Notes: generated from the sequence alone by a model not told the origin. 64,000 nucleotides of DNA from Oscillospiraceae bacterium (GCA_021201235.1 JAJQFI010000025.1:124001-188000), one strand, 5' to 3'. Positions 25,642-35,555 are shown, counted from the first letter of the stretch. A program made the numbers and translations.

Positions 25642-26550
25642 ATGATTTGCGGAATTGTTGACATCGGGTCGAACACCATACGGCTGTCGGTTTATAAGTG
25701 TGAGGGCGGCGAGAACCGGCTTCTCATGCACAGAAAGACTATGGCGGGAATTGCGAGCTATATAAAATCCGGGAGGCTTCCTTCGGAGGGCGTAAGGATT
25801 ATCTGCAAGACCCTGACCGAGTACAAGAGGCTTCTTGACAACCTTGACATCAGGGACATGCACGTCTTCGCGACGGCTCCGCTTCGGAACATCTCGAATA
25901 CCGAGGAGGTCGTCGCAAGTATACTTGATGAGACGGGGATTCCGGTCAATGTTATTTCGGGAGAGGAAGAGGCGGTTCTCAGCTTCACCGGTGCTACCCT
26001 CGGGATTACGCACAAAAAGGGCGTCATGGTTGACCTTGGCGGCGGTTCGACCGAAATCCTCCGTTACGAAGACGGAAAAATCCTCTCGACCTACAGTCTG
26101 CCGATTGGAAGCTTGAACCTCTTTAACCGCTATGTCAAGGGCTTCTATCCGACAGAGGACGAGCGCAAAGCGATTAAGAAAGCCGTTGAGGAGCAGCTAA
26201 CGAGGGCGAACGTCGACCTTTCGCCTGCCGCCCACATCTGCGGGGTCGGCGGGACGGTTCGGGCGGCTTCGCAGGTCGCAAACCACTTCTTCTGCCGCTC
26301 GGACGACTATAATATAATCTCGATCGAAGAGCTCAAAATGCTCCTGAAGCGCATCAGGAAGCAGGACAGCGACAACGTCCACGAGCTTCTCAAGATCGTC
26401 CCCGACAGAATCCACACCATCATCCCCGGGCTCATCGTCCTCGAGACCGTCTCAAAGGCACTGAACGCCGAGGAGATAACCGTGAGCATGTGCGGAGTTC
26501 GGGAAGGGTATCTTATCAAGCATGTTATTGGAGAGAGCTTATATGAATGA
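25642..26550 (+). CDS. ppx: Exopolyphosphatase / Ppx-GppA family phosphatase
   Basis: The start at 25642 follows GGGGGA and places the family motif at the very N-terminus (MICGIVDIGSNTIRLSVY); the track start 54 bases upstream has no site. 302 residues. The ASKHA-fold phosphate motifs are visible: DIGSNT, GEEEAVLSFTGA and VMVDLGGGSTEIL. It degrades polyphosphate or pppGpp. It overlaps ppk by 8 bases, so synthesis and degradation of polyphosphate are coupled. Confidence 0.9.
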   Translation: MICGIVDIGSNTIRLSVYKCEGGENRLLMHRKTMAGIASYIKSGRLPSEGVRIICKTLTEYKRLLDNLDIRDMHVFATAPLRNISNTEEVVASILDETGIPVNVISGEEEAVLSFTGATLGITHKKGVMVDLGGGSTEILRYEDGKILSTYSLPIGSLNLFNRYVKGFYPTEDERKAIKKAVEEQLTRANVDLSPAAHICGVGGTVRAASQVANHFFCRSDDYNIISIEELKMLLKRIRKQDSDNVHELLKIVPDRIHTIIPGLIVLETVSKALNAEEITVSMCGVREGYLIKHVIGESLYE

Positions 26551-28654
26551 CTTAAGGTATACTCAGGACAGGGAGCTTTCGTGGCTTCGGTTCAACGAAA
26601 GAGTTCTCGAGGAGGCGAAGGACGAGAGCGTGCCGCTGATGGAGAGACTCAAGTTCGCGGCGATTTTCACGTCGAATCTTGACGAGTTTTTCATGGTTCG
26701 CGTCGGGTCGCTTCACGATATGAGCCTGTTAAAAGAAGAGCACATCGACAACAAGACCGGCAAAACGCCCTCGGAACAGCTCTCGGCGATATTCAAGGCA
26801 CTGATACCGCTTTATAAAAAGCGCGATAAAGTCATGGCGGAATTGGAATCCCTCTGCCGGGCGTGCAACATATGCAGATTTTCCTACGGAGACCTTAGCG
26901 AGAAGGCGAAGAAGCAGGTGACGCTATGGTTCGAGGACGAAGCCCGACCGATTCTCTCGCCGCAGATTGTCGACATGCACAACCCCTTCCCACATCTGCC
27001 GAACAAGGGGCTCAATATAATCTTGTCCCTCAAGCGGGACGGTCAGGAGCTCATCGGGATTCTTCCTGTGCCGAATGAGCTTCCGAAGTTCGTAAGGCTT
27101 GAGGAGCGGGGAGTGCACTTTATTCTGACGGAGGACATTCTTTGCGAGTTCGCAAGCCTTGTCTTCCCCGAGTACGAAATCACCGAGAAAGCAGTCATAT
27201 CCGTCACCCGCAACGCCGACATCTCGCCCGAGGACGAGGCATACGATGTCGAGACCGATTTCAGGCGGCTCATGCAGAAGATAGTGAAGAAGCGCAGGCG
27301 TCTGGCGCCGGTCCGTCTCGAAATCGAGGGGACTCTCAGCGAAAAGCTCATCATGACGCTTTGCAAGACGCTTTCACTCAGCCGTGAGCAGGTCTTCACG
27401 ACAAAGTGCCCGATTCATCTTGATTTTTTATTCTCACTCAGCGACCTATTGCCGAAAGAAAGCGTTGCGACCCTCTGCGACCCCGTCTACAAGCCGCATT
27501 TCACACCCTATCTCAACAAAAACGAGAAGATTATCCCGCAAATCGAAAAGCAGGACGTTCTCATGTTCTATCCCTACGAGTCGATGGAGCCGTTTTTGAG
27601 AATGATTGCGGAGGCATCGGTTGACCCGAGCGTGCTCTCAATCAAAATTACCATCTACCGCCTCGCCGCAGGGGCAAGGCTCGTCGAATATCTCTGTGCC
27701 GCCGCGGAAAACGGCAAGCACGTCGTCGTTCTGATGGAGCTTCGGGCGCGCTTTGACGAGCAGAACAACATCTATTGGGCAGAAAGGCTTGAAGAGGCAG
27801 GATGCACCATCCTCTATGGCTTCGAGGGCATCAAGGTTCATTCGAAGATATGCCTCATCACAAAGAGGGAGCATAGCCGCCGTGGCGGAGGGAACGTCAG
27901 GTACATCACCCAGATTGGCACCGGAAACTATAACGAGAAGACCGCAAAGCAGTATACCGACCTCAGTCTCATGACCGCCAATCAGGAAATCGGCGAGGAT
28001 GCGGCTTTGCTCTTCCAGAACATGGCGACCGCAAACCTTGACGGCAAGTATCAGCATCTTCTTGTATCACCGTTCAGCCTCAAGGAGCGTGTCATCGAGC
28101 TCATCGACGAGGAGATAAAGAAGAAGTCGGACGGCTATATCTTCCTGAAGCTCAATTCCCTCACCGACCGCGAGATTATCGACAAGCTTGCAGAAGCGTC
28201 TCAGGCGGGAGTCGAGATTGTCATGAATATCCGAGGAATCTGTTGTCTCTTACCCGGGATTGAAGGCTTGACGGATAATATCAAAGTCTTCTCGATTGTC
28301 GGCAGGTACCTTGAGCACTCAAGAATCTACTGCTTCGGCAGAGGCAATGACGCGAAGCTCTACATCGCCTCGGCGGACTTTATGACGAGGAACACCGAGC
28401 GAAGGGTCGAAGTCGCATGTCCCGTTACAGACAAAGAGACCAGAAAGCGGCTTCTTCACATCATAGATGAGCTCCAGCTCGACAACGTGAAAGCCCGTGT
28501 GATGGCACCCGACGGGACCTATCACCGGATCAAGGACTCGGCAAGCCCGAGAAGCTGTCAGGAAATCTTTCAACAGGAAGAGACCCAGCTTGCGGAGGAA
28601 ATAAAGCACAAGAGCGGGCTGTGGGCGAAAATAAAAAGAAAAATCGGCTCTTGA
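26543..28654 (+). CDS. ppk1: Polyphosphate kinase 1
   Basis: Start at 26543 (MNDLRYTQDRELSWLRFN) after GGAGAG; about 703 residues, normal for PPK1. The N domain has RELSWLRFNERVLEEA and FTSNLDEFFMVRVG, followed by the head domain. The C1/C2 phospholipase-D-like domains contain the catalytic His in KVHSKICLITKRE and the GTGNYNEKTAKQYTDL segment. It makes polyphosphate from ATP. The promoter of the DMT gene begins within its last codons. Confidence 0.96.
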   Translation: MNDLRYTQDRELSWLRFNERVLEEAKDESVPLMERLKFAAIFTSNLDEFFMVRVGSLHDMSLLKEEHIDNKTGKTPSEQLSAIFKALIPLYKKRDKVMAELESLCRACNICRFSYGDLSEKAKKQVTLWFEDEARPILSPQIVDMHNPFPHLPNKGLNIILSLKRDGQELIGILPVPNELPKFVRLEERGVHFILTEDILCEFASLVFPEYEITEKAVISVTRNADISPEDEAYDVETDFRRLMQKIVKKRRRLAPVRLEIEGTLSEKLIMTLCKTLSLSREQVFTTKCPIHLDFLFSLSDLLPKESVATLCDPVYKPHFTPYLNKNEKIIPQIEKQDVLMFYPYESMEPFLRMIAEASVDPSVLSIKITIYRLAAGARLVEYLCAAAENGKHVVVLMELRARFDEQNNIYWAERLEEAGCTILYGFEGIKVHSKICLITKREHSRRGGGNVRYITQIGTGNYNEKTAKQYTDLSLMTANQEIGEDAALLFQNMATANLDGKYQHLLVSPFSLKERVIELIDEEIKKKSDGYIFLKLNSLTDREIIDKLAEASQAGVEIVMNIRGICCLLPGIEGLTDNIKVFSIVGRYLEHSRIYCFGRGNDAKLYIASADFMTRNTERRVEVACPVTDKETRKRLLHIIDELQLDNVKARVMAPDGTYHRIKDSASPRSCQEIFQQEETQLAEEIKHKSGLWAKIKRKIGS

Positions 28655-28679
28655 CAACCTCCCCCAACTATGATATACT
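28651..28679 (+). promoter_or_regulatory. Promoter of the DMT transporter gene
   Basis: TTGACA, 17-bp spacer, TATACT. The spacer holds TCCCCCAACTA, an exact complement of the region covering the downstream ribosome binding site. Confidence 0.8.
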
Positions 28680-28738
28680 TTCAAATCATACAAACTTGCA
28701 CTTTTGTGAAAACTATTATTAGTTGGGGGATTAACATT

Positions 28739-29662
28739 ATGTGGTTTTTATTCACGCTGTTGACGACGCTTCTTTGGGGTGCCGCCGACCTGTTTTATAA
28801 GAAGGGTGCGGACGAAACCGAAAAATACAGTCACTATCTGACCGCCATCGCAGTCGGTCTCATCATGGGCATTCAGGCGATAATCATGCTCGTGGCAAAC
28901 GGGTTTGACTATAACCCGCTGAACCTGATTTACTATCTGCCGACCTCGCTTATGTACATAATCTCGATGGTCGTCGGCTATGCGGGACTTCGTTACCTTG
29001 AGCTTTCCATCTGCTCGCCGGTTGAAAACTCTTCCGGAGCGGTCGTAACGATTCTCTGCATCATCTTCCTCGGGCAGAGCCTCGAATTGATGTCGGCAGT
29101 TTCGGTAATACTCGTCACAATCGGCGTTGTCTATATCGGAATCCTCGAGAGGCAGGAAGTCGGGGACGTCAAAGACACCGACAAGAAGTATATTAACGGC
29201 TTCGTCGCGCTCATCTTCCCGCTCGTCTATGCGGTTCTTGACGCACTCGGAACCTTCTTCGACGCGTTCTATCTCGATATCGAGCTCACGCCGCTCGTCG
29301 ACGTTACGGAAGAGAACATCGAGGACGTCGCGAACATTTCCTATATGCTGACGTTCCTGATTGTCGCGCTGATTCTTCTGTTCTATGTTCTTGTTATCAA
29401 GAAGGAGAAGATAGCCCTCCCGAAGCAGGGAGACAAGGTCGCCGCCGCAATTTTCGAGACCGCCGGACAGTACTTCTATGTCTACGCCATGAGCGGCAAC
29501 GCCATCGTCGCGGCGCCTCTCATCTCGGCATACAGCATCGTTTCGATAGTCCTTTCAAGAATCTTCCTGAAAGAAAAACTCACCCCGAAGCAGTACATCG
29601 CCATCGCAATCGTCATGGCGGGTATACTCGTTATGGGGGTTGCAGAGGGGCTGGCGGAATAA
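28739..29662 (+). CDS. EamA/DMT family transporter
   Basis: Start at 28739 (MWFLFTLLTTLLWGAADLFY) after GGGGGA; the track start lies within the leader. About 307 residues with ten hydrophobic segments in two EamA halves. The second half carries the usual pattern AAPLISAYSIVSIVLSRIFLKEKLT. DMT members export or import metabolites across the cytoplasmic membrane; no substrate can be assigned. It is closed by a strong terminator. Confidence 0.85.
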   Translation: MWFLFTLLTTLLWGAADLFYKKGADETEKYSHYLTAIAVGLIMGIQAIIMLVANGFDYNPLNLIYYLPTSLMYIISMVVGYAGLRYLELSICSPVENSSGAVVTILCIIFLGQSLELMSAVSVILVTIGVVYIGILERQEVGDVKDTDKKYINGFVALIFPLVYAVLDALGTFFDAFYLDIELTPLVDVTEENIEDVANISYMLTFLIVALILLFYVLVIKKEKIALPKQGDKVAAAIFETAGQYFYVYAMSGNAIVAAPLISAYSIVSIVLSRIFLKEKLTPKQYIAIAIVMAGILVMGVAEGLAE

Positions 29663-29698
29663 ATACCCACAAGTAACTATTTAGTTCTATGGTGGTTC

Positions 29699-29732
29699 AA
29701 AAACGGTGTGACTACATGGTCACGCCGTTTTT
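29699..29732 (+). terminator. Terminator after the DMT gene
   Basis: ACGGTGTGAC and GTCACGCCGT pair (one G-U) around a TACATG-type loop, with AAAAA before and TTTTT after. Confidence 0.85.
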
Positions 29733-29809
29733 CTGTTTCTTTGCAGTTGTTTGCAGACGGATATCCAAACGCACGCCTCATCTTTAACCCCCATTTAACC
29801 TTAATTTGA

Positions 29810-29839
29810 TTGTTTGTTGCAAACGGTCTGTGCTACAAT
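29810..29839 (+). promoter_or_regulatory. Candidate promoter of the HD-ABC operon
   Basis: TTGTTT, 18-bp spacer, TACAAT, about 27 bases before the HD gene. Confidence 0.5.
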
Positions 29840-29865
29840 AAGGCTTGAAAATAAGCGATTGAAAT

Positions 29866-30465
29866 ATGAGTGATATTATGTTGCCGAGCAGATACGAAGC
29901 GGAAAAATTACTTTGCGGTGGAGAAGCGAAGTCTCCCGGGGCTTGGGTGCCCCACAGCAGGGTTACGGCGAGGGCGGCTGAGATTATCGCGGTTCACTCC
30001 GGCTCGCTTGATTCCGAAAAAGCTTACATATTGGGCTTACCGCACGACATCGGCAGGAGCTTCGGCGAGTCTCAGATGCGACATATCTACGACGGCTATC
30101 ATTACATGCTAAGCCTTGGATATGACGAGGTGGCGAGGGTTTGCCTGACGCACTCTTTCAACTGCCATCGGCTTGATAATTATGTAGGAGCTTGCGACAT
30201 CACTTCTAAGGAGAAAAAAGAGGTCGAAGAGGCGCTTTTAAAGACAGAGTTTGACGACTACGACCGGCTGATTCAGCTTTGCGACGGACTGGCGGGAAAG
30301 ACCGGGGCTGTCAGTCTTGAAGAAAGAGCGGAGGACATCAGGCATCGGTACGGGAGCTATCCCGAAGGAAAGCTTGAGAAAAACCTTGAGCTGAAAACGT
30401 ATTTTGAAAAGATGACAGGCGAGGATTTATACAGCCTTTTGGATATCAGGGAGAATTCGAAATGA
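29866..30465 (+). CDS. HD domain hydrolase
   Basis: 199 residues. Metal-binding motifs: HSRVTARAAEII near residue 31, LGLPHDIGRSFG with the His-Asp pair near 55, and a later SFNCHRLDNY/LCDGLAG region. HD proteins are metal-dependent phosphohydrolases acting on nucleotides or phosphoesters. No ribosome binding site of note precedes the ATG, so the leader may be short. ATGA overlap with the ABC ATPase gene downstream suggests one operon, but a link between the hydrolase and the importer is unclear. Confidence 0.75.
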   Translation: MSDIMLPSRYEAEKLLCGGEAKSPGAWVPHSRVTARAAEIIAVHSGSLDSEKAYILGLPHDIGRSFGESQMRHIYDGYHYMLSLGYDEVARVCLTHSFNCHRLDNYVGACDITSKEKKEVEEALLKTEFDDYDRLIQLCDGLAGKTGAVSLEERAEDIRHRYGSYPEGKLEKNLELKTYFEKMTGEDLYSLLDIRENSK

Positions 30466-31412
30466 AGATTGAACTAAAGGATATTTGCAAGCGGTTCGGG
30501 ACGAGCTTCGCCATCGAAAAGCTTTGCATGACGATTGAAAGTGGAAAGTTCACAACCCTTCTCGGACCTTCCGGTTGCGGCAAGACGACGATTCTTCGGA
30601 TGATTGCCGGTCTCGAAACTCCCGACGAGGGCGAAATCTATTATGACGACACCTGCGTCTTTTCTTCGAAAAAGAAAATCAATCTGCCTCCCGAGAAGAG
30701 AAATCTCGGGTTTGTATTTCAGGATTTTGCTTTGTTTCCTCACCTTAAGGTTTACGAGAACGTCGCTTTTCCTCTGAGAGCAAGACACAAAAAAGACGGT
30801 CTTGACGAAAAGGTCCGGAATGCTCTGAAGGCTGTCAGACTCGAGGACTATGCCGACAGAATGCCCGAACAGCTTTCCGGCGGACAACAGCAGAGAGTTG
30901 CCTTTGCGAGGGCAATCGTTGCGAGTCCCGAATGTATCCTCTTTGATGAGCCGCTTTCGGCTCTGGATGCCATTTTGCGCGAAGAGATGCGCATTGAAAT
31001 CTGGAATCTCACCGAACAGCTCGGCATCACCTCGGTATTCGTCACCCACGACCAGATAGAGGCAATGAGCATGAGCGACAGCATCGCCGTCATGAATCAG
31101 GGACATGTTGAGCAGTACGGCAGTCCCGAAGAAATATATCAATCCCCGTCGACCAGGTTCGTTGCGAACTTTATCGGCAAATCGAACTGGATTGATGAAA
31201 GCTCGATGTTCCGCCCGGAAGCGATGAGCTTTGAAGAGAAAGAGAATTCTGCTTGCTTTGATGCAAGCGTCGTCAGTCAGCAGTTTGTCGGAAACGGCTA
31301 TGAGCTGATTTTGGACCACGAGGGGAACCGCTGGGTTGCATTGTCTCCCGTCAGACAGCTTGAAGAAAAGGTGTCTGTTTATGTATATAACGAGAGTATT
31401 CAAAAATTCTGA
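30462..31412 (+). CDS. Fe3+-type ABC importer ATP-binding protein
   Basis: 316 residues. Walker A GPSGCGKTT near 37, signature LSGGQQQRVAFARA, Walker B CILFDEPLSALD and the switch His in FVTHDQIEAMSMSD. A short regulatory tail follows, with a NFIGKSNW motif often seen in FbpC/PotA-like ATPases. Couples ATP hydrolysis to import with the solute-binding lipoprotein and the double permease encoded next. The substrate (ferric iron, or another small anion or amine) cannot be fixed from sequence alone. Confidence 0.87.
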   Translation: MKIELKDICKRFGTSFAIEKLCMTIESGKFTTLLGPSGCGKTTILRMIAGLETPDEGEIYYDDTCVFSSKKKINLPPEKRNLGFVFQDFALFPHLKVYENVAFPLRARHKKDGLDEKVRNALKAVRLEDYADRMPEQLSGGQQQRVAFARAIVASPECILFDEPLSALDAILREEMRIEIWNLTEQLGITSVFVTHDQIEAMSMSDSIAVMNQGHVEQYGSPEEIYQSPSTRFVANFIGKSNWIDESSMFRPEAMSFEEKENSACFDASVVSQQFVGNGYELILDHEGNRWVALSPVRQLEEKVSVYVYNESIQKF

Positions 31413-31448
31413 GCTTTCGACTATTTATCAGTCGAGAAAGGAAATGTT

Positions 31449-32531
31449 ATGAAAAGAATATTTAGCCTTATGATCGCAGTTATGCTTGCGTTCAGCTTAG
31501 TTGGATGCGGAAGCTCCTCTACGAGCAGTTCCTCAACCACAACCGGTGCCACCACCAAGGCAACCGAAGCCACAACTGCGGCAACAGAAGCCACCGAGGA
31601 AGCAGAAGAGGAAACCACCGAGCTTTCCGGCAAGCTGGTAGTCTATATGCCGAGTCCCTCTGGTCTTAACGAGAAGTACATAGCCGACTTCGAAGAGAAA
31701 ACCGGCATCACCGTTGAGCTTTTCGAGGGCACAACCGGCGAAATCCTCGCAAGACTTGAAGCCGAAAAGGACAACCCCGTTGCGGATGTCGTAGTTCTCG
31801 CTTCCTGGTCAGACGGTCTTTCCCTCAAGGAAACCGGAGTTCTCATGAGCTATGAGGACGCCGAGAACGCAGACCTTCTTTATGACGGATGGGTTGACGA
31901 AGATTATATGCTTTTCGGAACCAGCGCTTCCGCAGTCGGAGTTATCTACAACACCACTCTTATCGAGAGCCTCGATGCCGACTGGGACGAGCTTGCCGAC
32001 GAAGCCTATACCGACCTTCTTGCAATCGCTGACCCCGAAAAGTCCGGCTCCTGCAAGGACTTCTTAGCCGGTTACATGTACTCAACAGGTGAAGACTGGA
32101 GCGCATTCGAAGCTATGGCGGCTATCGGAATGACAGTCCCCGGAGCCAACAAGGCGGCACTCGAAGCTGTTACCACTGGTGAGAAGGCAATCCTCGTCGC
32201 CGGTGTTGACTATAACGCCTATTCGAGCATTGCAAAGGGCGAGCCTCTTGCAATCTACTATCCCGAATCGGGAACAGTCATCAACCCGAGACCCGCAATG
32301 ATTCTGAGCAGTAGCCAGAATGTCGAGAACGCAAAGGCATTCATCGACTATCTGATGAGCGACGATGCACAGCAGTTGGTTGCCGACGCTTACCTTCTCC
32401 CCGGAAGATCCGACATCACCTGCGACAACAGAACCAACGTCGATGAGATTCCCACCTTCGACCTTGACTGGACTTGGATGATGGAGAATGCGGACAGCAT
32501 TGCGGCAAAGCTCAACGAACTCTGCGAGTAA
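31449..32531 (+). CDS. Extracellular solute-binding lipoprotein (Fe3+-type ABC importer)
   Basis: 360 residues. A lipoprotein signal peptide ends at the lipobox LVGC near residue 20, followed by a Ser/Thr/Glu-rich linker of about 35 residues. The mature domain starts GKLVVYMPSPSGLNEKYIADFEEKTGITVELF, the usual opening of ferric/phosphonate-type binding proteins. A YYPESGT hinge segment lies near residue 255. It would capture solute outside and deliver it to the permease, which here is broken by two stops. The start follows GAAAGGAAATG. A strong stem-loop after the gene probably raises its level relative to the permease. Confidence 0.88.
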   Translation: MKRIFSLMIAVMLAFSLVGCGSSSTSSSSTTTGATTKATEATTAATEATEEAEEETTELSGKLVVYMPSPSGLNEKYIADFEEKTGITVELFEGTTGEILARLEAEKDNPVADVVVLASWSDGLSLKETGVLMSYEDAENADLLYDGWVDEDYMLFGTSASAVGVIYNTTLIESLDADWDELADEAYTDLLAIADPEKSGSCKDFLAGYMYSTGEDWSAFEAMAAIGMTVPGANKAALEAVTTGEKAILVAGVDYNAYSSIAKGEPLAIYYPESGTVINPRPAMILSSSQNVENAKAFIDYLMSDDAQQLVADAYLLPGRSDITCDNRTNVDEIPTFDLDWTWMMENADSIAAKLNELCE

Positions 32532-32563
32532 TCCCTAACTTAAAGTAGTCTATATAAAAACGG

Positions 32564-32600
32564 TCGGCACCTTGTATATACATATCAAGGTGCCGATTGT
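32564..32600 (+). terminator. Stem-loop between binding-protein and permease genes
   Basis: TCGGCACCTTG and CAAGGTGCCGA form a perfect 11-bp stem around TATATACATAT, followed by only TTGTTG. Likely a leaky terminator or 3' mRNA stabiliser. Confidence 0.65.
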
Positions 32601-32618
32601 TGAAAGGAATATGGAAAA

Positions 32619-34277
32619 ATGAAAGAGAAGATAAAATCCAATGCCTTGTATATTGTGATTGCACTGGTTCTCGGTTTTCTGATAGTCGTCCCGATTCTGA
32701 CGGTGTTCGCAAGGGCGATAGTAACAGATGAGGGCACCATCGATTTTGCCGACGCCATCGCCACCATCTGCGACAGCGACAACCTTGAGACGATAGGAAA
32801 TTCGTTGCTACTGGGTGTTCTTGTAGTCATCACTTCGACAATAATCGCTACGCCACTCGCATTTATCTTAACGAGAACAAGCTTTGCCCGCAAAAAGTGG
32901 CTCGACATCGTCCTGATGATTCCGTTCATGACGCCGCCCTATATCTCCTCCTCCGGCTAGATTCTCTTTATGCAGAAGCGTGGGCTTTTCCAACAGCTTT
33001 TTCCGTGGACAGGAACGGCTTCGGAAGGCTTCTTCACGCTTGGCGGACTTGTCCTTGTGATGAGCCTTCATGTCTTCCCGTTCCTGACGACGATTCTCAA
33101 AAACGCAATCCTGAATCTGAACGGAAGTCTTGAAGAAAGTGCGGCTATCTATGGCGCAGGGTTCTGGTATCGCTTAAGAAAGGTGACAATGCCTCTCCTC
33201 ACGGGAAACTATGCCATCGGAGCGCTTCTCGTCTTCGTCAAGACTCTTTCCGAATACGGCACGCCCTCGACGCTCGGCAAGCGAATCGGCTTCTATGTCT
33301 TCACGACCGACATCCACCGCTACGCCACGACATCACCGATTGATTTCGGCAAGGCTTCGAGCCTCTCGAGCGTCCTCGTCACCATCTGCATGGTTCTCTG
33401 GTTTGTACAGAATTACATCACCTCGAAGCATACATACCACCTCGTGGGCGGCAAGGGTCGCAAAACCGAGAAGAAGTCCGATAAAAAGTGGATAACCGTC
33501 CTGAGCGCCGTCTATATCTTCATTGTCCTGCTTCTTTCAGTCGGGATTCCGTATTTCTCGGTAATCGCAACTTCGCTCATAAAGCTTCGTGGTTACGGTC
33601 TGGCGGCAGGCAACTTCACCCTCGAGCACTATAAAGAGCTCTTCGTTGGCAATTCAAAGGGCATAAGGGCGATTCTAACGAGCCTCGGGCTTGCGGCTTC
33701 ATCCGCAACGATTGCGAGCATCATCGGCGTATGTGTGACCGTCTGCATCCAGAAGGCGAAGAAGTGGAAGAACATCATCCAGTTGGAGGCGCTCCTCCCC
33801 GAGATGATTCCGAATATCGTCTTTGCAATCGGGCTGATGATTTTCTGAAACAAGATTTACAAGGCGATTCCGCTCTATAACACACTCGGATTTATGGTGC
33901 TCGTCTACGTCGTGATGTTCCTGCCCTACTCGATTCAGTATACCTCTTCGGCACTCATGCAGATAGGACCGAACCTCCAGCTTGCCGGAAAGGTCTGCGG
34001 CGGAAGCAGCGTCTATGTCTTCAGAAGGGTTACCTTCCCGCTTCTCTTCAAAGGCGTCCTCAGCGGATGGATGATGATATTCATAATTTCATTCAGAGAG
34101 CTTATCGCATCAAGCCTTATCTCCCCGCCGAACGTCCTGACCGTCTCGACCTTCATCGTCCGCGAATTCGAGCAGGGAAGCGTCTCGGTCGGCATGGCGA
34201 TGGCAGTAATCTGCGTCCTGCTGACGACCACAGCATTGATTATTCTCAATTACTTTGTGGATAGGGAGAAGGAGTGA
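32619..34277 (+). pseudogene. Fe3+-type ABC permease interrupted by two in-frame stops
   Basis: A single reading frame of 553 codons encodes a fused two-domain permease of about 12 helices (FbpB/AfuB type), but is split by TAG at 32958-32960 and TGA at 33846-33848. The ORF track therefore shows three pieces (113, 292 and 127 residues). Both stops stand where Trp is expected: ...YISSSG(W)ILFMQKRG... and ...GLMIF(W)NKIYKAI..., so each is one G-to-A change from TGG. There is no frameshift, and hydrophobicity and coupling motifs (EESAAIYGAGFWYRLRKVTMP, and the second EAA-like loop LAGKVCGGSSVYVFRRVTFP) are intact. Either a young pseudogene, sequence errors, or stop read-through. The ATPase and binding protein genes upstream are intact. 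Confidence 0.8.
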
Positions 34278-34297
34278 GATTACTCAAGGTTAAAGAT

Positions 34298-34336
34298 AAA
34301 AGGGTATGCACTGCAAAGTACATACCCTTTTTGATT
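34298..34336. terminator. Bidirectional terminator between the permease gene and serA
   Basis: AAAGGGTATG and CATACCCTTT form a 10-bp stem, T-run on the right and A-run on the left, between converging genes. Confidence 0.8.
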
Positions 34337-34394
34337 GCTTTTTTGAAAACCGGTTTATGGGTCGGATGGTTCAAGGGGTTGAACGGGGTTGTGC

Positions 34395-35555
34395 TTACAG
34401 CACCCTGACTCTCGTAACCCCATCAATGCCCTCAATATCCTTGACAGCAGCGGCGGAGTCGCCGGTGATGTCGAGCATGGTGTATGCCCAGTCCTTCTTC
34501 GACTTGCTGGCGATGTTTTCGATGTTGCAGCCGTCAGCTGAGATGAACGATGTGATCTGCGAGATGATTGCCGGGACGTTCTTGTGGATTACGCAGACGA
34601 GGTGGTCGGCGGTCTTCGCAAGCTCGCACTCGGGGAGGTTTACGGAGTTGTGAATCGATCCCTTCTCGACATAGTCGATGAGCTGGACAGCCGCCATATA
34701 AGCGCAGTTGTCCTCCGACTCGGGGGTCGAAGCTCCGAGGTGCGGAATCGCGACGATTCCGTCGTGGCAGAGAAGCTCGTCGTTCGGAAAGTCGGTGATA
34801 TAGGTCGAGACGGAGCCGTTGTCGACAGCCTCGATGATGTCAGCGGTGTTTACAAGCTCGCCACGGGCGAAGTTCAGGATTCTGACGCCCTTCTTCATCT
34901 TGCCAATGGACTCTTTATTGACAGTGTCCTTGGTCTCACTGTTGTAAGGCAGGTGGAGCGAGATATAGTCTGCTTCGGCGTAGATTTCCTGCAGGGTCTT
35001 GACAACCTTGACGGTGGGCTTGAGTCCCAGAGCCGCATTGACGGAGAGAAACGGGTCGTAGCCGATGACGTTCATGCCAAGTGAAAGAGCCGCATTCGCA
35101 ACCTTAGCACCGATTGCGCCGAGTCCGACCAAGCCGAGGGTCTTTCCGGAGATTTCGGGACCGGCAAACTGAGCCTTGCCTTTTTCAACGAGCTTTCCTA
35201 CTGCGTCGCCCTGACCCTTGAGGGTCTTTGCCCAGTCGATAGCGGCGGGGACGCGACGGGAGGAGAGGATAAGTCCCGCCAAAACGAGTTCCTTGACGGC
35301 GTTAGCGTTTGCACCGGGGGTGTTGAAGACGCAGATTCCCGCTTCCGAGCAACGGTCAATCGGGATGTTGTTGACGCCTGCACCGGCTCTGGCGATTGCA
35401 AGAAGCTTATCGCCGAACTCATAGTCGAGCATTCCCGCAGAGCGAACCATAATTGCGTCGGGATTGGCGGTCTCCGAGCCGACGACATACTTCTCCTTGT
35501 CGAAGCAGTCGAGACCCGAAGGGGAAATATTATTTAAAGTGAGTACGTTATACAT
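34395..35555 (-). CDS. serA: D-3-phosphoglycerate dehydrogenase
   Basis: 386 residues from the ATG at 35555 (MYNVLTLNNISP), after GAGG; the track start lies inside serC. The substrate domain is split around a Rossmann domain with the GLGAIGAKVA dinucleotide loop near 147, and the ARAGAGVNNIP and NFARGELVNT active-site segments are present, with the catalytic His in IPHLGAST. An ACT domain forms the last 75 residues (VCVIHKNVPAIISQITSF), so serine feedback is possible. First step of serine synthesis; it overlaps serC by 8 bases. Confidence 0.94.
   Translation of the reverse strand: MYNVLTLNNISPSGLDCFDKEKYVVGSETANPDAIMVRSAGMLDYEFGDKLLAIARAGAGVNNIPIDRCSEAGICVFNTPGANANAVKELVLAGLILSSRRVPAAIDWAKTLKGQGDAVGKLVEKGKAQFAGPEISGKTLGLVGLGAIGAKVANAALSLGMNVIGYDPFLSVNAALGLKPTVKVVKTLQEIYAEADYISLHLPYNSETKDTVNKESIGKMKKGVRILNFARGELVNTADIIEAVDNGSVSTYITDFPNDELLCHDGIVAIPHLGASTPESEDNCAYMAAVQLIDYVEKGSIHNSVNLPECELAKTADHLVCVIHKNVPAIISQITSFISADGCNIENIASKSKKDWAYTMLDITGDSAAAVKDIEGIDGVTRVRVL

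Noticed and set aside
32619-34277. Stop codon reassignment (TGA or TAG as Trp)
   Set aside because: TGA and TAG end many intact genes in the window, and Trp is otherwise TGG.
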